NCBI RefSeq assembly: GCF_006438965.1
Contig: NZ_RCZM01000004.1
Span: 434,001 to 498,000, forward strand
Origin: Pedococcus bigeumensis
GTDB taxonomy: Bacteria > Actinomycetota > Actinomycetes > Actinomycetales > Dermatophilaceae
Direction: 5' to 3'
DNA length: 64,000 nucleotides
The position numbers were made by a program, and so were the translations under genes. Below, one piece after another: positions 1-7,936 of this stretch. Within the stretch, counting starts at the first letter, position 1; the number at the start of each line of letters is the position of its first letter. The notes below the pieces were generated by a model that was given only the letters and a program-made list of their open reading frames with translations, did no database searches and had not been told where the DNA came from.

Positions 1-443
1 TCGTCCAGGGCATCCGTGATCGAGTCGTCGTGGATCGCCCTCAGCAGCGTGACGAAAGCGTCGTGGTGCAGCGCGCCGTCCTTCATCCATTGGTACGCAA
101 GGAAATCCGGCGTCGACTCGTAGCCGCCATCGGTGAGTCCGGCGTACAGCTCCTCCGCCGTGTAGAGCGAGGCGCGGTAGGGGTCGACCGGTGCGTGCGG
201 GTCGGTCGGGAACACGAGGGCGTGGTGCGCACCGAGGTGGGCCCCGAGGGCGGGAGAGACCCGCCCGCCGAGGACCACGAGCCCTTCGACGTCGGAGCGC
301 GCGAGGAGGCGGTCCTCGTATGCTGTGAGGTCGAGGTCCTGGAACCGGAGGCCAGTCAGTGGACGGCCCGATGAGAGCACGGCGTCGAGGTCGGCGAGGT
401 TCTCGATCTCGGGGTCCGGGGTGCTCCTGCGGGCGCCGTCCAT
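1..443 (-). CDS. LOG-like Rossmann-fold protein, C-terminus cut by window edge
   Basis: The reverse strand is open from an ATG at 443 to the window edge, about 147 residues with no stop. It reads MDGARRSTPDPEIENLADLD at the start, then VEGLVVLGGRVSPALGAHLG, a glycine-rich stretch like the nucleotide-binding loop of LOG/lysine-decarboxylase-like Rossmann proteins, and later ESTPDFLAYQWMKDG. The family assignment is from general resemblance and the biochemical role is unknown to me. A TACAGT hexamer sits 6 bases upstream of the ATG, which supports this start and a leaderless message. It is divergent from the phosphotransferase at 487, only 43 bases away. Confidence 0.7.
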   Translation of the reverse strand, partial: MDGARRSTPDPEIENLADLDAVLSSGRPLTGLRFQDLDLTAYEDRLLARSDVEGLVVLGGRVSPALGAHLGAHHALVFPTDPHAPVDPYRASLYTAEELYAGLTDGGYESTPDFLAYQWMKDGALHHDAFVTLLRAIHDDSITDALD

Positions 444-449
444 GATCCG

Positions 450-455
450 ACTGTA
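450..455 (-). promoter_or_regulatory. Putative -10 (TACAGT), leaderless start of LOG-like gene
   Basis: TACAGT on the minus strand ends 6 bases before the ATG at 443, so transcription would start at or next to the A of the start codon. No clear -35 is visible. Inference from sequence only. Confidence 0.4.
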
Positions 456-474
456 GAGGGGCCGTCGCCGTGTC

Positions 475-480
475 TAGAGT
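475..480 (+). promoter_or_regulatory. Putative -10 (TAGAGT), leaderless start of phosphotransferase
   Basis: TAGAGT is followed by 6 bases and then the ATG at 487, the spacing expected for a leaderless actinobacterial transcript. It shares a 43-base divergent spacer with the LOG-like gene promoter. Confidence 0.4.
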
Positions 481-486
481 CGGGTC

Positions 487-1485
487 ATGGATGGCCTCTT
501 CTCGCACTGGGTGGCGACCGACGCCTGGCGGGACGAGGCGACCGCGTGGATCCGCGACGAGCTCGCTGCGGTGGGTCGGCAGGTGACCGGCGAGGTCGAC
601 CAGCGGCGGATCCGGCCGTGGTCGACCCAGCTGGTCGTGCCCACCGACCGGGGGACCGTGTGGTTCAAGGCCAACTGTCCGGCACTCGCCTTCGAGCCGG
701 CCGTGCACCGGGCCCTCTCCTCCCTCGAGCCGGACGAGGTCGACGAACCGCTGGCCGTCGATGACGCACGCGGCTGGATGATGACGGCCGACCGCGGGGC
801 GACCCTGGGAGACAGCCGCGACGCCACGCTCGAGGACTGGCAGGCGGTCGTGCGGCTGGCGGCGACCCTGCAGCGACGGGTCGCGGAGGAGGGGCCGACG
901 CTCTGGAGGGCAGGGCTGCCGGACTGCTCGCCGCAGACCGTTCCTGCGCGCTACCGGTGGCTCATCGAGCAGCTGGCCGCGCTGCCTGGCGACCACCCGT
1001 CGCACCTCGCCGACGACGGGCGCACCGAGCTCGAGGAGGGGATTTCGGTTGTCGAGGAGGCCGTCGAAACCCTTTGCGCTGCAAGCCTTCCCGTCACCCT
1101 GCAGCACGGTGACCTCCATCCGCGGAACGTCTTCGCGGTGGGCAACAGCCTGCGCACGTTCGACTTCGGCGACGCCCAGTGGGCGCATGCGCTGGAGATG
1201 CTGGCTGTGCCCTACGGCTACGTCACGAGGCTGACGACCCATCCGTGGCCCGACGTGCTGTCCGCCTACGCGCAGGTGTGGTCGGACGTCATCGACTCGG
1301 CCGACCTCGAGGCGCTGATGACGCCGGCCATGGTCACCCATGGCGTCAACCGCTCGTTCACGTGGCTCGGGTCAATCGTCGGTGCCCAGCCGCACGAGCT
1401 GGCCGAGTGGGGCGACTCGCCCCTGTACTACCTCAAGCTCGCGCTGCAGCCGTTCCCGCCCGCGGACCCGGAGTCGGGGCCCTAG
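487..1485 (+). CDS. APH/choline-kinase-fold phosphotransferase
   Basis: 332 residues with the catalytic loop of aminoglycoside-phosphotransferase-like kinases: [10 protein letters not shown] near residues 206-215, followed by the metal-binding segment [11 protein letters not shown]. The N-lobe carries TVWFKANCP, matching the ATP-lysine strand. The substrate cannot be told from sequence; such proteins are common in actinobacteria and many are not resistance genes. The stop overlaps that of the convergent PPOX-like gene. The ATG has a TAGAGT hexamer 6 bases upstream. Confidence 0.75.
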   Translation: MDGLFSHWVATDAWRDEATAWIRDELAAVGRQVTGEVDQRRIRPWSTQLVVPTDRGTVWFKANCPALAFEPAVHRALSSLEPDEVDEPLAVDDARGWMMTADRGATLGDSRDATLEDWQAVVRLAATLQRRVAEEGPTLWRAGLPDCSPQTVPARYRWLIEQLAALPGDHPSHLADDGRTELEEGISVVEEAVETLCAASLPVTLQHGDLHPRNVFAVGNSLRTFDFGDAQWAHALEMLAVPYGYVTRLTTHPWPDVLSAYAQVWSDVIDSADLEALMTPAMVTHGVNRSFTWLGSIVGAQPHELAEWGDSPLYYLKLALQPFPPADPESGP

Positions 1486-1871
1486 ACGTTGCCGAGTACC
1501 CGGTCGACGGCGATCTCGACCACGACGCGCTCCGGGTTCACGCGCGGCACCCGGTAGCGGGCGGCATACCGGTCGACGGCGTCGGCCACCGCCTCGGTGT
1601 CGCTGAGCACGCGTGCCGTGCCCTCGAAGGAGAGCCAGTGACGCCCGTCTACCTGGCACACCACCGCCCGGCCCCCACCGGCTGCGTTCCGGGCCTTGCG
1701 GCTGGCGCCGCTGGTGATGACCCGGACGACGAGCGACTCCGTGTCCCAGGTGAACCCGACCGGCACCACGTGTGGCGAGCCGTCCGGGCGAAGCGTGGTC
1801 AACGTCGCGAGGTGCCGGTCCGTGACGAACTGGAGGGCGGCGGGGGACAGGTCTGCTGGTGCGGTGGCCAC
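1482..1871 (-). CDS. PPOX-fold (F420/FMN split-barrel) protein
   Basis: 129 residues from a GTG at 1871. The pattern [20 protein letters not shown] followed by [20 protein letters not shown] is typical of pyridoxamine-5'-phosphate-oxidase-like split-barrel proteins of the F420-dependent TIGR03618 type, which usually span 125-140 residues. An upstream ATG at 1940 would add 23 residues with no family match and would begin inside a tandem repeat, so I prefer the GTG; GACACT lies 5 bases upstream of it. F420 versus FMN use is not decidable here. Confidence 0.7.
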   Translation of the reverse strand: MATAPADLSPAALQFVTDRHLATLTTLRPDGSPHVVPVGFTWDTESLVVRVITSGASRKARNAAGGGRAVVCQVDGRHWLSFEGTARVLSDTEAVADAVDRYAARYRVPRVNPERVVVEIAVDRVLGNV

Positions 1872-1924
1872 GTCGTAGTGTCGCAGGCCTGTGGTGCCGC
1901 GGATGGAGGCACCGCACCGGCCGT

Positions 1925-2003
1925 CCCTCATCGGTGCCAACCCGGTCCCTCATCCGTGCCAACCCGGTCCCTCATCCGTGCCAACCCGGTCCCTCATCCG
2001 TGC
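1925..2003. repeat. 22-base tandem repeat, about 3.6 copies
   Basis: Units start at 1925, 1947, 1969 and 1991; the last is cut at 2003. Each contains CCCTCATCCGTGCCAACC then CGGT; unit 1 differs by one base (TCGG for TCCG). The array lies between the start of the leftward PPOX-like gene and the rightward metalloprotease promoter. On the minus strand each unit contains an ATG, which creates spurious upstream start options. There are no spacers, so it is not CRISPR. Confidence 0.9.
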
Positions 2004-2071
2004 GACGTAGCTGACGTACGCCGATGGGGGACACATCCCGACTTCCCTGACCCGGGGCGTCCAGCCGGTGC

Positions 2072-2077
2072 TACTTT
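2072..2077 (+). promoter_or_regulatory. Putative -10 (TACTTT), leaderless start of secreted protease
   Basis: TACTTT is followed by 7 bases and the ATG at 2085. The same reading frame is open far upstream, so this hexamer plus the signal peptide decide the start. Confidence 0.4.
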
Positions 2078-2084
2078 GCGGACC

Positions 2085-4454
2085 ATGAGGCATCGGGGAC
2101 GTTGGTCCGCGCCGGTCGCGGCGGCCTTGCTGATCGGCGCCCTGCCCGCCTTCGCTGCCTCCACGGCGACGGCCGTGACACCCGGCCTGTCGACGCCGAC
2201 CACCACGTCGCTCGTGCCGACTCCGGCGCCCCGGTTCGGCTTCCAGCCGCTGACGCCCGCGCGGCTGGTCGACACGCGGTCGACCAGTCCCGTAGGCCCG
2301 GGCGGCGTCTTGGCAGTGCCCGTGCTCGGTCACGGCGGCGTCCCCGCTTCCGGGGTGGGCTCGGTGGCGCTGAACATCACCGCCGTCACCCCCACGAGCT
2401 CCGGCTTCCTCACCGCCTGGCCGACGGGATCCGCGAGGCCGGCGACCTCCACGGTCAACTTCACCGCGGGTCAGGTGGTGCCGAACAACACCGTGCTGGG
2501 TGTCGGCACCGGCGGCACCATCAGCGTCTACAACCTTCGAGGCTCCACGCACGTCATCGTGGACGTCACGGGATGGTTCCCCACCGGCAGCGGTGTGACC
2601 GCGGTCCCGCCAGCGCGAGTCCTCGACACCCGGTCGGGCTCGCCGCTGGGGCCCGGGGGCACCCGCACCCTCAAGGTGGCCGGCACGAGCTCACCGAGCG
2701 TTCCGGCCGACGCCGTGGCCGTCACGCTCAACATCACCGCCACCGGGCCCACGGCGACGAGCTACCTCACCGTCTACCCGGCAGGGGCGTCCCGTCCCAC
2801 TTCCTCGACGCTCAACATGGTCAGGGGCAGCACGGTGGCCAACGCGACGATCGCCACCGTCGGTGCGGCGGGGTCGGTCACCATCGCGAATGCCAGTGGC
2901 TCCGTGCACGTGATCGCCGACCTGACCGGGTACCTCCTGCCGGGTATGGGCTACGTCCCCCTGGTCCCGGTGCGCGTCGCCGACACCCGCAGCGGGGACT
3001 ACTTCCAGGGCGGCTTCGGGTTCGACGCGCCCTACCCGGTGGGCACCGTCAACCCTGCCAGCATGTTCGACATCACCGTGCCGCGCCGCGGAAGCGCCCC
3101 GAAGGTGCCCTTCGGAGCAGGGTCGGTCGTCCTCAACGTGACGGCGATCGCCCCGGACCGAGCCGGATACCTCAAGGTCGTGCCCGGCGACGGCTTCGGG
3201 CCCCTGCCGTCCGTCTCGACCCTCAACTTCACGGCCGGACAGGTGGTGGCGAACGGCGCCATCGTGGGTAGCCCGCTCGACGAGGTCTCGCTCAAGTCCA
3301 GCGGCGCCGTCGTCGATGCGGTGGTCGACGTGCTGGGCTACTTCCCGGCAGACGGCGTGGGCCTGATGCGGTTGGGGCCCAACTACCGCACCTACAGCCT
3401 CGGGACCGACCGGATCGGGGTCATCGCCTGCAACCCGACCGGGTACACGGTCCCGAGGGCGCAGGCCGTCGCCAACCTCACCGCGCAGGTCACGCCGTTC
3501 TTCACCTGGTTGAGCGGCGGGCGCTACGTCACGACCTTCGTCGACGCGGGCGCGGTGTCGGTGGCCGACGCGGACAGCTGCCTCAACCGGATCGGCGCGG
3601 TCTCCACGGCTGGTAAGAACCTCACGATGGCCCTGGGTGTGGACGGCCGGGGACGCAGCGAGCTCTCCGCCTCGGGCCTGGCCGGCCCGGGTAGCTGGAC
3701 CGGTCCGGCGACGTACCCCCAGAACGGCAGGGACGGGCAGGTGACCGCGTCGTCGGTCCTGGCCTACGACCCCAACGGCACGATCACGCCCTTCTACAAC
3801 GTGACCGCGCACGAGCTGGGGCACACTCTCGACTTCCCGCACTCGTACGTGATCAGCGGCAGCGGGGAGTACACCAACGTGATGGACCTGATGAGCTCCA
3901 CCTCGGCACTGGCTCCTTGGGGAGACAACCAACCGCAGGCAACCATCGCGGCGAACAGGCTGAGGGCCGGCTGGATCGACCCGGACCAGGTGGCGCGTCA
4001 CCAGACGTCCGGTTCGAGCTACGTCCTCAACCCGATCGGGGTCGCGGGCACCCAGATGGTGGCCATCCCCGGAGGGCGGGACGGCAAGTTCGTCTTCCTG
4101 GATGCCCGCACCCGCAGCGGCTACGACCTCTATGCCCAGAAGGAAGGGGTCGAGGTCTACCTCGCTGAGGACCAACCCGGCGGCTCGGGGATCCAGGGTC
4201 GCCTCGCGCCCGCCGTGGGAGCCCCCGACTCGACCGACCACGTCCTCGGTGCCGGTGAGGCGCTGACGCTCGGCGGTGGAGCTCTCACGGTCAGCGTCGG
4301 TGCCCGGAACGCCCAGGGTGGCTACACCGTGACGGTGACCGGCACGTCGTGGAACTTCCCGACCCTCTTCGGGGCCGGGCTGGTTCGGGCCACCTCCGAC
4401 GTCGTGGTCCCCGAGATCCGACAAGGTCCGCCACGCACCGTCGTCCCTCGCTGA
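2085..4454 (+). CDS. Secreted zinc metalloprotease with three N-terminal DTR repeats
   Basis: 789 residues. A Sec signal peptide covers about residues 1-30 (arginines, then APVAAALLIGALPAFAA). Three related domains of about 110-130 residues follow. Each opens with a DTR motif (ARLVDTRS at 59-66, then ARVLDTRSG and VRVADTRSG) and closes with VDVTGWFP, ADLTGYLLP or VDVLGYFP; such domains occur in secreted actinobacterial proteins and may bind surfaces. The catalytic part has HELGHTLDFPH at 576-586 (HExxHxxxxxH zinc site) and a methionine turn, NVMDLMSS, at 598-605, as in metzincin-like proteases. The frame stays open upstream to 1179, but that stretch overlaps two other genes. Substrate unknown. 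Confidence 0.8.
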   Translation: MRHRGRWSAPVAAALLIGALPAFAASTATAVTPGLSTPTTTSLVPTPAPRFGFQPLTPARLVDTRSTSPVGPGGVLAVPVLGHGGVPASGVGSVALNITAVTPTSSGFLTAWPTGSARPATSTVNFTAGQVVPNNTVLGVGTGGTISVYNLRGSTHVIVDVTGWFPTGSGVTAVPPARVLDTRSGSPLGPGGTRTLKVAGTSSPSVPADAVAVTLNITATGPTATSYLTVYPAGASRPTSSTLNMVRGSTVANATIATVGAAGSVTIANASGSVHVIADLTGYLLPGMGYVPLVPVRVADTRSGDYFQGGFGFDAPYPVGTVNPASMFDITVPRRGSAPKVPFGAGSVVLNVTAIAPDRAGYLKVVPGDGFGPLPSVSTLNFTAGQVVANGAIVGSPLDEVSLKSSGAVVDAVVDVLGYFPADGVGLMRLGPNYRTYSLGTDRIGVIACNPTGYTVPRAQAVANLTAQVTPFFTWLSGGRYVTTFVDAGAVSVADADSCLNRIGAVSTAGKNLTMALGVDGRGRSELSASGLAGPGSWTGPATYPQNGRDGQVTASSVLAYDPNGTITPFYNVTAHELGHTLDFPHSYVISGSGEYTNVMDLMSSTSALAPWGDNQPQATIAANRLRAGWIDPDQVARHQTSGSSYVLNPIGVAGTQMVAIPGGRDGKFVFLDARTRSGYDLYAQKEGVEVYLAEDQPGGSGIQGRLAPAVGAPDSTDHVLGAGEALTLGGGALTVSVGARNAQGGYTVTVTGTSWNFPTLFGAGLVRATSDVVVPEIRQGPPRTVVPR

Positions 4455-4486
4455 CCGTCGCCGGTGTGGGCCGCCCGTGTGGTGCC

Positions 4487-5866
4487 CTAGTGACCGGTGA
4501 GGGCACCCAGCAACGTCGCAATCCGCGCCGGGCGACCGGTGCGCGCCTCCTCGCCATCGGCGGCGTGGGCCAGCCGCAGGCCGGCGTTGATCCCGGCCCA
4601 CCGAAGCGGTTCGGGCTCCCAGCGTCGGCTGCGGTGCCCGACCCAGGGCAGCTCCGTGAGTGGGGTATGCCGACCCGTCACCAGGTCCGCGAGGGTGCGC
4701 CCCGCGAGGTTGGTGGCCGCGACCCCGTCGCCGACGTAGCCGCCCGCCCACCCGAGTCCGGTGGAGGGGTCGTGACCGACCGAGGGGTGCCAGTCGCGGG
4801 CGATGCCCAGGGGCCCACCCCACGCATGGGTGAAGCGAACGCCCTCGACCTGGGGGAGCAGGTCGGTCAACGTTGCGCGCAGGTCTGCGAAAACCGTTGC
4901 CTCGTGGTCGAACTCGGGCTCGATCCGTGACCTGTAGTGGTAGGGCGCGCCTCGTCCGCCGAAGGCGAGCCGGTCGTCGGCGGTGCGCTGCCCGTAGATG
5001 ATGACGTGGCGGTGGTCGCTGAACACCTCACGCTCGGCGAGCCCGATGGCCGCCCACTGGGCTGCCGGGAGCGGCTCGGTGGCGACCATGAGTGAGTAGA
5101 CGGGCGCGACGGTGCGGCGCTCCCCGGGCAATGTGGGCGTCCACGCCTCCGTGGCCCGGATGACGTGACGCGCAACGACCTGACCCCCGTCGGCAAGCTT
5201 GGCCCGACCCGGCTCGATGGTGCCGACGCGGACTCCCTCGACCACCTCCGCGCCCTGGGCACGGACCGTGACTGCCAGGCCGTCGACGAGCTGCCGGGGG
5301 TGGACCCGTGCGCAGTGTGGTGTGAAGGTTGCGCCCTGGACCTGGCTGGCGGCCATCCGCTCGCTCGCCTCGGGAGCGTCGAGCCACCGGGTGCCAGTGC
5401 CCCACTGGTCGGCGTGGGCCACCTCGGCCCGCGCCCGCGTGACCTGGGCGGCAGACCGTGCGAGGGCAAGGGATCCACCCTTGCGGAATCCGCAGCCGAT
5501 GCCCGCGGATTCCGTTGCCCTGCCTACCTCGTCGACCGTGTTTCGCAGCTCCGCGAGCATCGCCATGGCCGCAGTCCGTCCGCGACGGCGGGCCAGCGCC
5601 TCCGGACCCACCGGCCACAGGGCCGACACCCAGCCACCGTTGCGTCCGCTCGCGCCGAAGCCAACGTGCTCCGCCTCGAGGACGAGGACGTCGAGGGACG
5701 GATCGGCCAGCAGCAGGTAGTGCGCGGTCCACAGTCCGGTGAACCCGCCGCCCACGATCACCACGTCGGCCCGGTGCGGGACGGGCGGCGAGGAGGGCCC
5801 GGACGCCGGCGACGCGGCATCCGGGCCCTCCTGCGCCCCCTGGTCCCACCAGAGCGGCTGGGTCAC
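4487..5866 (-). CDS. FAD-dependent amine oxidase, PuuB-like
   Basis: 459 residues. The N-terminal dinucleotide-binding motif ADVVIVGGGFTGLWTAHYLL (about 33-52), then VLEAEHVGFGASGRNGGWVS, is characteristic of the DAO family and close to gamma-glutamylputrescine oxidases. The C-terminus has GLGWAGGYVGDGVAATNLAG for FAD closure. It is the third gene of the leftward Lrp – aminotransferase – oxidase operon, 16 bases after the aminotransferase stop. Context points to polyamine or glutamylpolyamine oxidation, but no PuuA-type glutamate ligase is in the window, so a free amine or another N-substituted amine is possible. Confidence 0.78.
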   Translation of the reverse strand: MTQPLWWDQGAQEGPDAASPASGPSSPPVPHRADVVIVGGGFTGLWTAHYLLLADPSLDVLVLEAEHVGFGASGRNGGWVSALWPVGPEALARRRGRTAAMAMLAELRNTVDEVGRATESAGIGCGFRKGGSLALARSAAQVTRARAEVAHADQWGTGTRWLDAPEASERMAASQVQGATFTPHCARVHPRQLVDGLAVTVRAQGAEVVEGVRVGTIEPGRAKLADGGQVVARHVIRATEAWTPTLPGERRTVAPVYSLMVATEPLPAAQWAAIGLAEREVFSDHRHVIIYGQRTADDRLAFGGRGAPYHYRSRIEPEFDHEATVFADLRATLTDLLPQVEGVRFTHAWGGPLGIARDWHPSVGHDPSTGLGWAGGYVGDGVAATNLAGRTLADLVTGRHTPLTELPWVGHRSRRWEPEPLRWAGINAGLRLAHAADGEEARTGRPARIATLLGALTGH

Positions 5867-5882
5867 GAGGTGAGGTCGGCGG

Positions 5883-7283
5883 TCAGAGGTGCTTCTCGGC
5901 GCCGGTGAGCACCGAGCGGAGCCGGGACTCGATGTCGTCGAACTCGGTCTGGCCGATGATCAGCGGCGGCGCGAGCTGGATGACCGGGTCGCCCCGGTCG
6001 TCGGCCCGGCAGTAGAGACCGGCGTCGAAGAGTGCCTTGGACAGGTAGCCGCGCAGCAGCCGCTCGGACTCCGCGTCGTTGAACGTCTCGCGGGTCTCCT
6101 TGTCCTTGACCAGCTCGATGCCGTAGAAGTACCCGGCACCACGGACGTCGCCGACGATGGGCAGGTCGAGCAGCTTCTCGAGGGTGGCCCGGAACTTCGG
6201 GGCGTTTTCCTTCACGTGCGCGTTGAGGCCCTCGCGCTCGAAGATGTCGAGGTTGGCCATCGCCACCGCGGAGGACACCGGGTGGCCGCCGAAGGTGTAG
6301 CCGTGCATGAACGACGTGGTGCCCTTCTTGAACGGCTCGAACAGGCGGTCGCTGGCGATCATCGCGCCGATGGGGGAGTAGCCGGACGTCATGCCCTTGG
6401 CGCAGGTGATGATGTCAGGGACGTAGTTGAAGTCGTCGCAGGCGAACATCGAGCCGATCCGCCCGAACGAGCAGATCACCTCGTCGGACACCAGCAGGAC
6501 GTCGTACTCGTCGCAGATCTCGCGCACCCGCTCGAAGTACCCGGGCGGCGGCGGGAAGCAGCCACCGGAGTTCTGGACCGGCTCGAGGAAGACGGCGGCC
6601 ACCGTGTCGGGGCCCTCGAACTCGATGGCCTCGGCGATCCGGTCGGCGGCCCAGAGGCCGAACGCCTTGTCGTCATCGCGCAGGTGCTCCGGGGCGCGGT
6701 AGGCGTTCGTGTTCGGGACCTTGAAGGCGCCCGGGACCAGCGGCTCGAACATCTCCTTGGCTGCGGGGATACCGGTGATGGACAGCGCGCCCTGCGGGGT
6801 GCCGTGGTAGGCCACCGCGCGGCTGATCACCTTGTGCTTGGTCGGCTTGCCGGTCAGCTTGAAGTACTGCTTCGCGAGCTTCCAGGCGGTCTCGACGGCT
6901 TCGCCGCCACCGGTGGTGAAGAAGACCCGGTTGAGGTCGCCGGGGGCGCCGGCGGCGAGCCGCTCGGCGAGCTCGATCGCGCGGGGGTGCGCGTAGGACC
7001 ACAGCGGGAAGAAAGCCAGCTCCTTGGCCTGCTTCGCCGCGGCCTCGGCGAGCTCCTGGCGGCCGTGCCCGACCTGCACGACGAACAGCCCGGCGAGGCC
7101 GTCGATGTACTCGTTGCCCTTGTCGTCCCAGATCTTGTGGCCCTCACCGCGGACGATGACGGGTACCTTGCCACCCTCCTCGTAGGTGGAGTGGCGGGTG
7201 AAGTGCATCCACAGGTGATCCCGGGCGGCATCGGTGTATGCCGTGCCGGCGGGAGTCGTGGTGCGCGTGGTCTCGGTGCTCAT
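5883..7283 (-). CDS. Class III aminotransferase, putrescine/GABA type
   Basis: 466 residues, normal for this family. The PLP site is visible: LLVSDEVICSFGRIG supplies the aspartate and DIITCAKGMTSGYSPIG the Schiff-base lysine. The N-terminal HFTRHSTYEEGGKVPVIVRG matches SpuC-like putrescine–pyruvate aminotransferases. Likely reaction: putrescine plus pyruvate to 4-aminobutanal plus alanine; it may also act on GABA, as no separate GABA aminotransferase is seen. Its ATG overlaps the stop of the Lrp gene (ATGA), implying translational coupling. Confidence 0.82.
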   Translation of the reverse strand: MSTETTRTTTPAGTAYTDAARDHLWMHFTRHSTYEEGGKVPVIVRGEGHKIWDDKGNEYIDGLAGLFVVQVGHGRQELAEAAAKQAKELAFFPLWSYAHPRAIELAERLAAGAPGDLNRVFFTTGGGEAVETAWKLAKQYFKLTGKPTKHKVISRAVAYHGTPQGALSITGIPAAKEMFEPLVPGAFKVPNTNAYRAPEHLRDDDKAFGLWAADRIAEAIEFEGPDTVAAVFLEPVQNSGGCFPPPPGYFERVREICDEYDVLLVSDEVICSFGRIGSMFACDDFNYVPDIITCAKGMTSGYSPIGAMIASDRLFEPFKKGTTSFMHGYTFGGHPVSSAVAMANLDIFEREGLNAHVKENAPKFRATLEKLLDLPIVGDVRGAGYFYGIELVKDKETRETFNDAESERLLRGYLSKALFDAGLYCRADDRGDPVIQLAPPLIIGQTEFDDIESRLRSVLTGAEKHL

Positions 7284-7765
7284 CGGGTACCCCAGTTGTA
7301 GTGCTGCTTGTTGAGTTTCAGGTAGACGAACGTCTCGGTGCTCTGCACCCCCGGGAGGGTGCGGATGCGGCGGGTCAGCAGGTCGAGCAGCTCCGCGTCG
7401 TCCTCGCAGACGACCTCGGCCAGCAGGTCGAAGGATCCGGCCGTCGTGACGACGTAGGACACCTCCGACATGGCGGTCAGCGCATCACCGACGGGCAGCA
7501 GGTCACCATCGACGCGGATGCCGATCATGGCCTGCCGGCGGAAGCCCACCTGCAGGGGATCGGTCACCGCGACGATCTGCATGACCTCCTGGTCGAGGAG
7601 GCGTTGCACACGCTGGCGCACCGCCGCCTCGGACAGCCCCACGCGCTTGGCGATCGTGGCGTAGGACTGTCGACCGTCCACCTGCAGCTGCTCGATGATC
7701 GCCTTCGACACGTCGTCGAGGCGCACATCGGTGCTGTTGCTGGCGGGCCGGGTCACGCTGGCCAT
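7280..7765 (-). CDS. Lrp/AsnC-family regulator of the polyamine genes
   Basis: 161 residues from the ATG at 7765. The N-terminal helix-turn-helix DGRQSYATIAKRVGLSEAAV is followed by VRQRVQRLLDQ, and a RAM ligand-binding domain ends in TLPGVQSTETFVYLKLNKQH. An upstream in-frame ATG (7903) would add 46 residues and run across the divergent promoter, so the shorter form is chosen. It is first in the operon with the aminotransferase and oxidase and divergent from the aldehyde dehydrogenase and transporter. The natural inference is that it senses a polyamine or an amino-acid product and controls both directions. Confidence 0.82.
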   Translation of the reverse strand: MASVTRPASNSTDVRLDDVSKAIIEQLQVDGRQSYATIAKRVGLSEAAVRQRVQRLLDQEVMQIVAVTDPLQVGFRRQAMIGIRVDGDLLPVGDALTAMSEVSYVVTTAGSFDLLAEVVCEDDAELLDLLTRRIRTLPGVQSTETFVYLKLNKQHYNWGTR

Positions 7766-7866
7766 GGTGTCCCTCGAAGGGGCTTCGCGCAAGTCCCAAC
7801 ACGACGGAATCGGTGGCACCTGCAGCGAAATGGCGACGGTTTCCGCATTCCGCTGGCAGGAACCTA

Positions 7867-7894
7867 TTGAAATCCGCCGTGAGGCGGCTACAGT
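7867..7894 (+). promoter_or_regulatory. Putative promoter with embedded inverted repeat before aldehyde dehydrogenase
   Basis: TTGAAA (7867-7872) and TACAGT (7889-7894) are 16 bases apart, a plausible sigma-70-type promoter for the GTG at 7937. Between the two boxes lies CCGCC-GTGA-GGCGG (7874-7887), a small perfect inverted repeat where an operator would block RNA polymerase. The Lrp-type regulator gene diverges from here and is the obvious candidate to bind, though Lrp sites are usually AT-richer. Confidence 0.45.
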
Positions 7895-7936
7895 GCCAGA
7901 CACCGGAATCAGTACCCGATCCGTATTGGAGCATCA

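Noticed and set aside
487-1485. Aminoglycoside resistance gene
   Set aside because: APH-fold motifs alone do not identify the substrate; no resistance-specific residues can be claimed from sequence.
1925-2003. Possible CRISPR array
   Set aside because: Units are directly adjacent with no unique spacers and there are no cas genes.
1179-2084. N-terminal extension of the metalloprotease frame upstream of 2085
   Set aside because: It overlaps the phosphotransferase and PPOX-like genes, lacks any family similarity, and the signal peptide and -10 hexamer begin at 2085.
2691-4823. Long antisense open frame opposite the metalloprotease
   Set aside because: Arises from codon bias; no motif, crosses the end of the oxidase gene, and Arg/Gly/His-rich composition.
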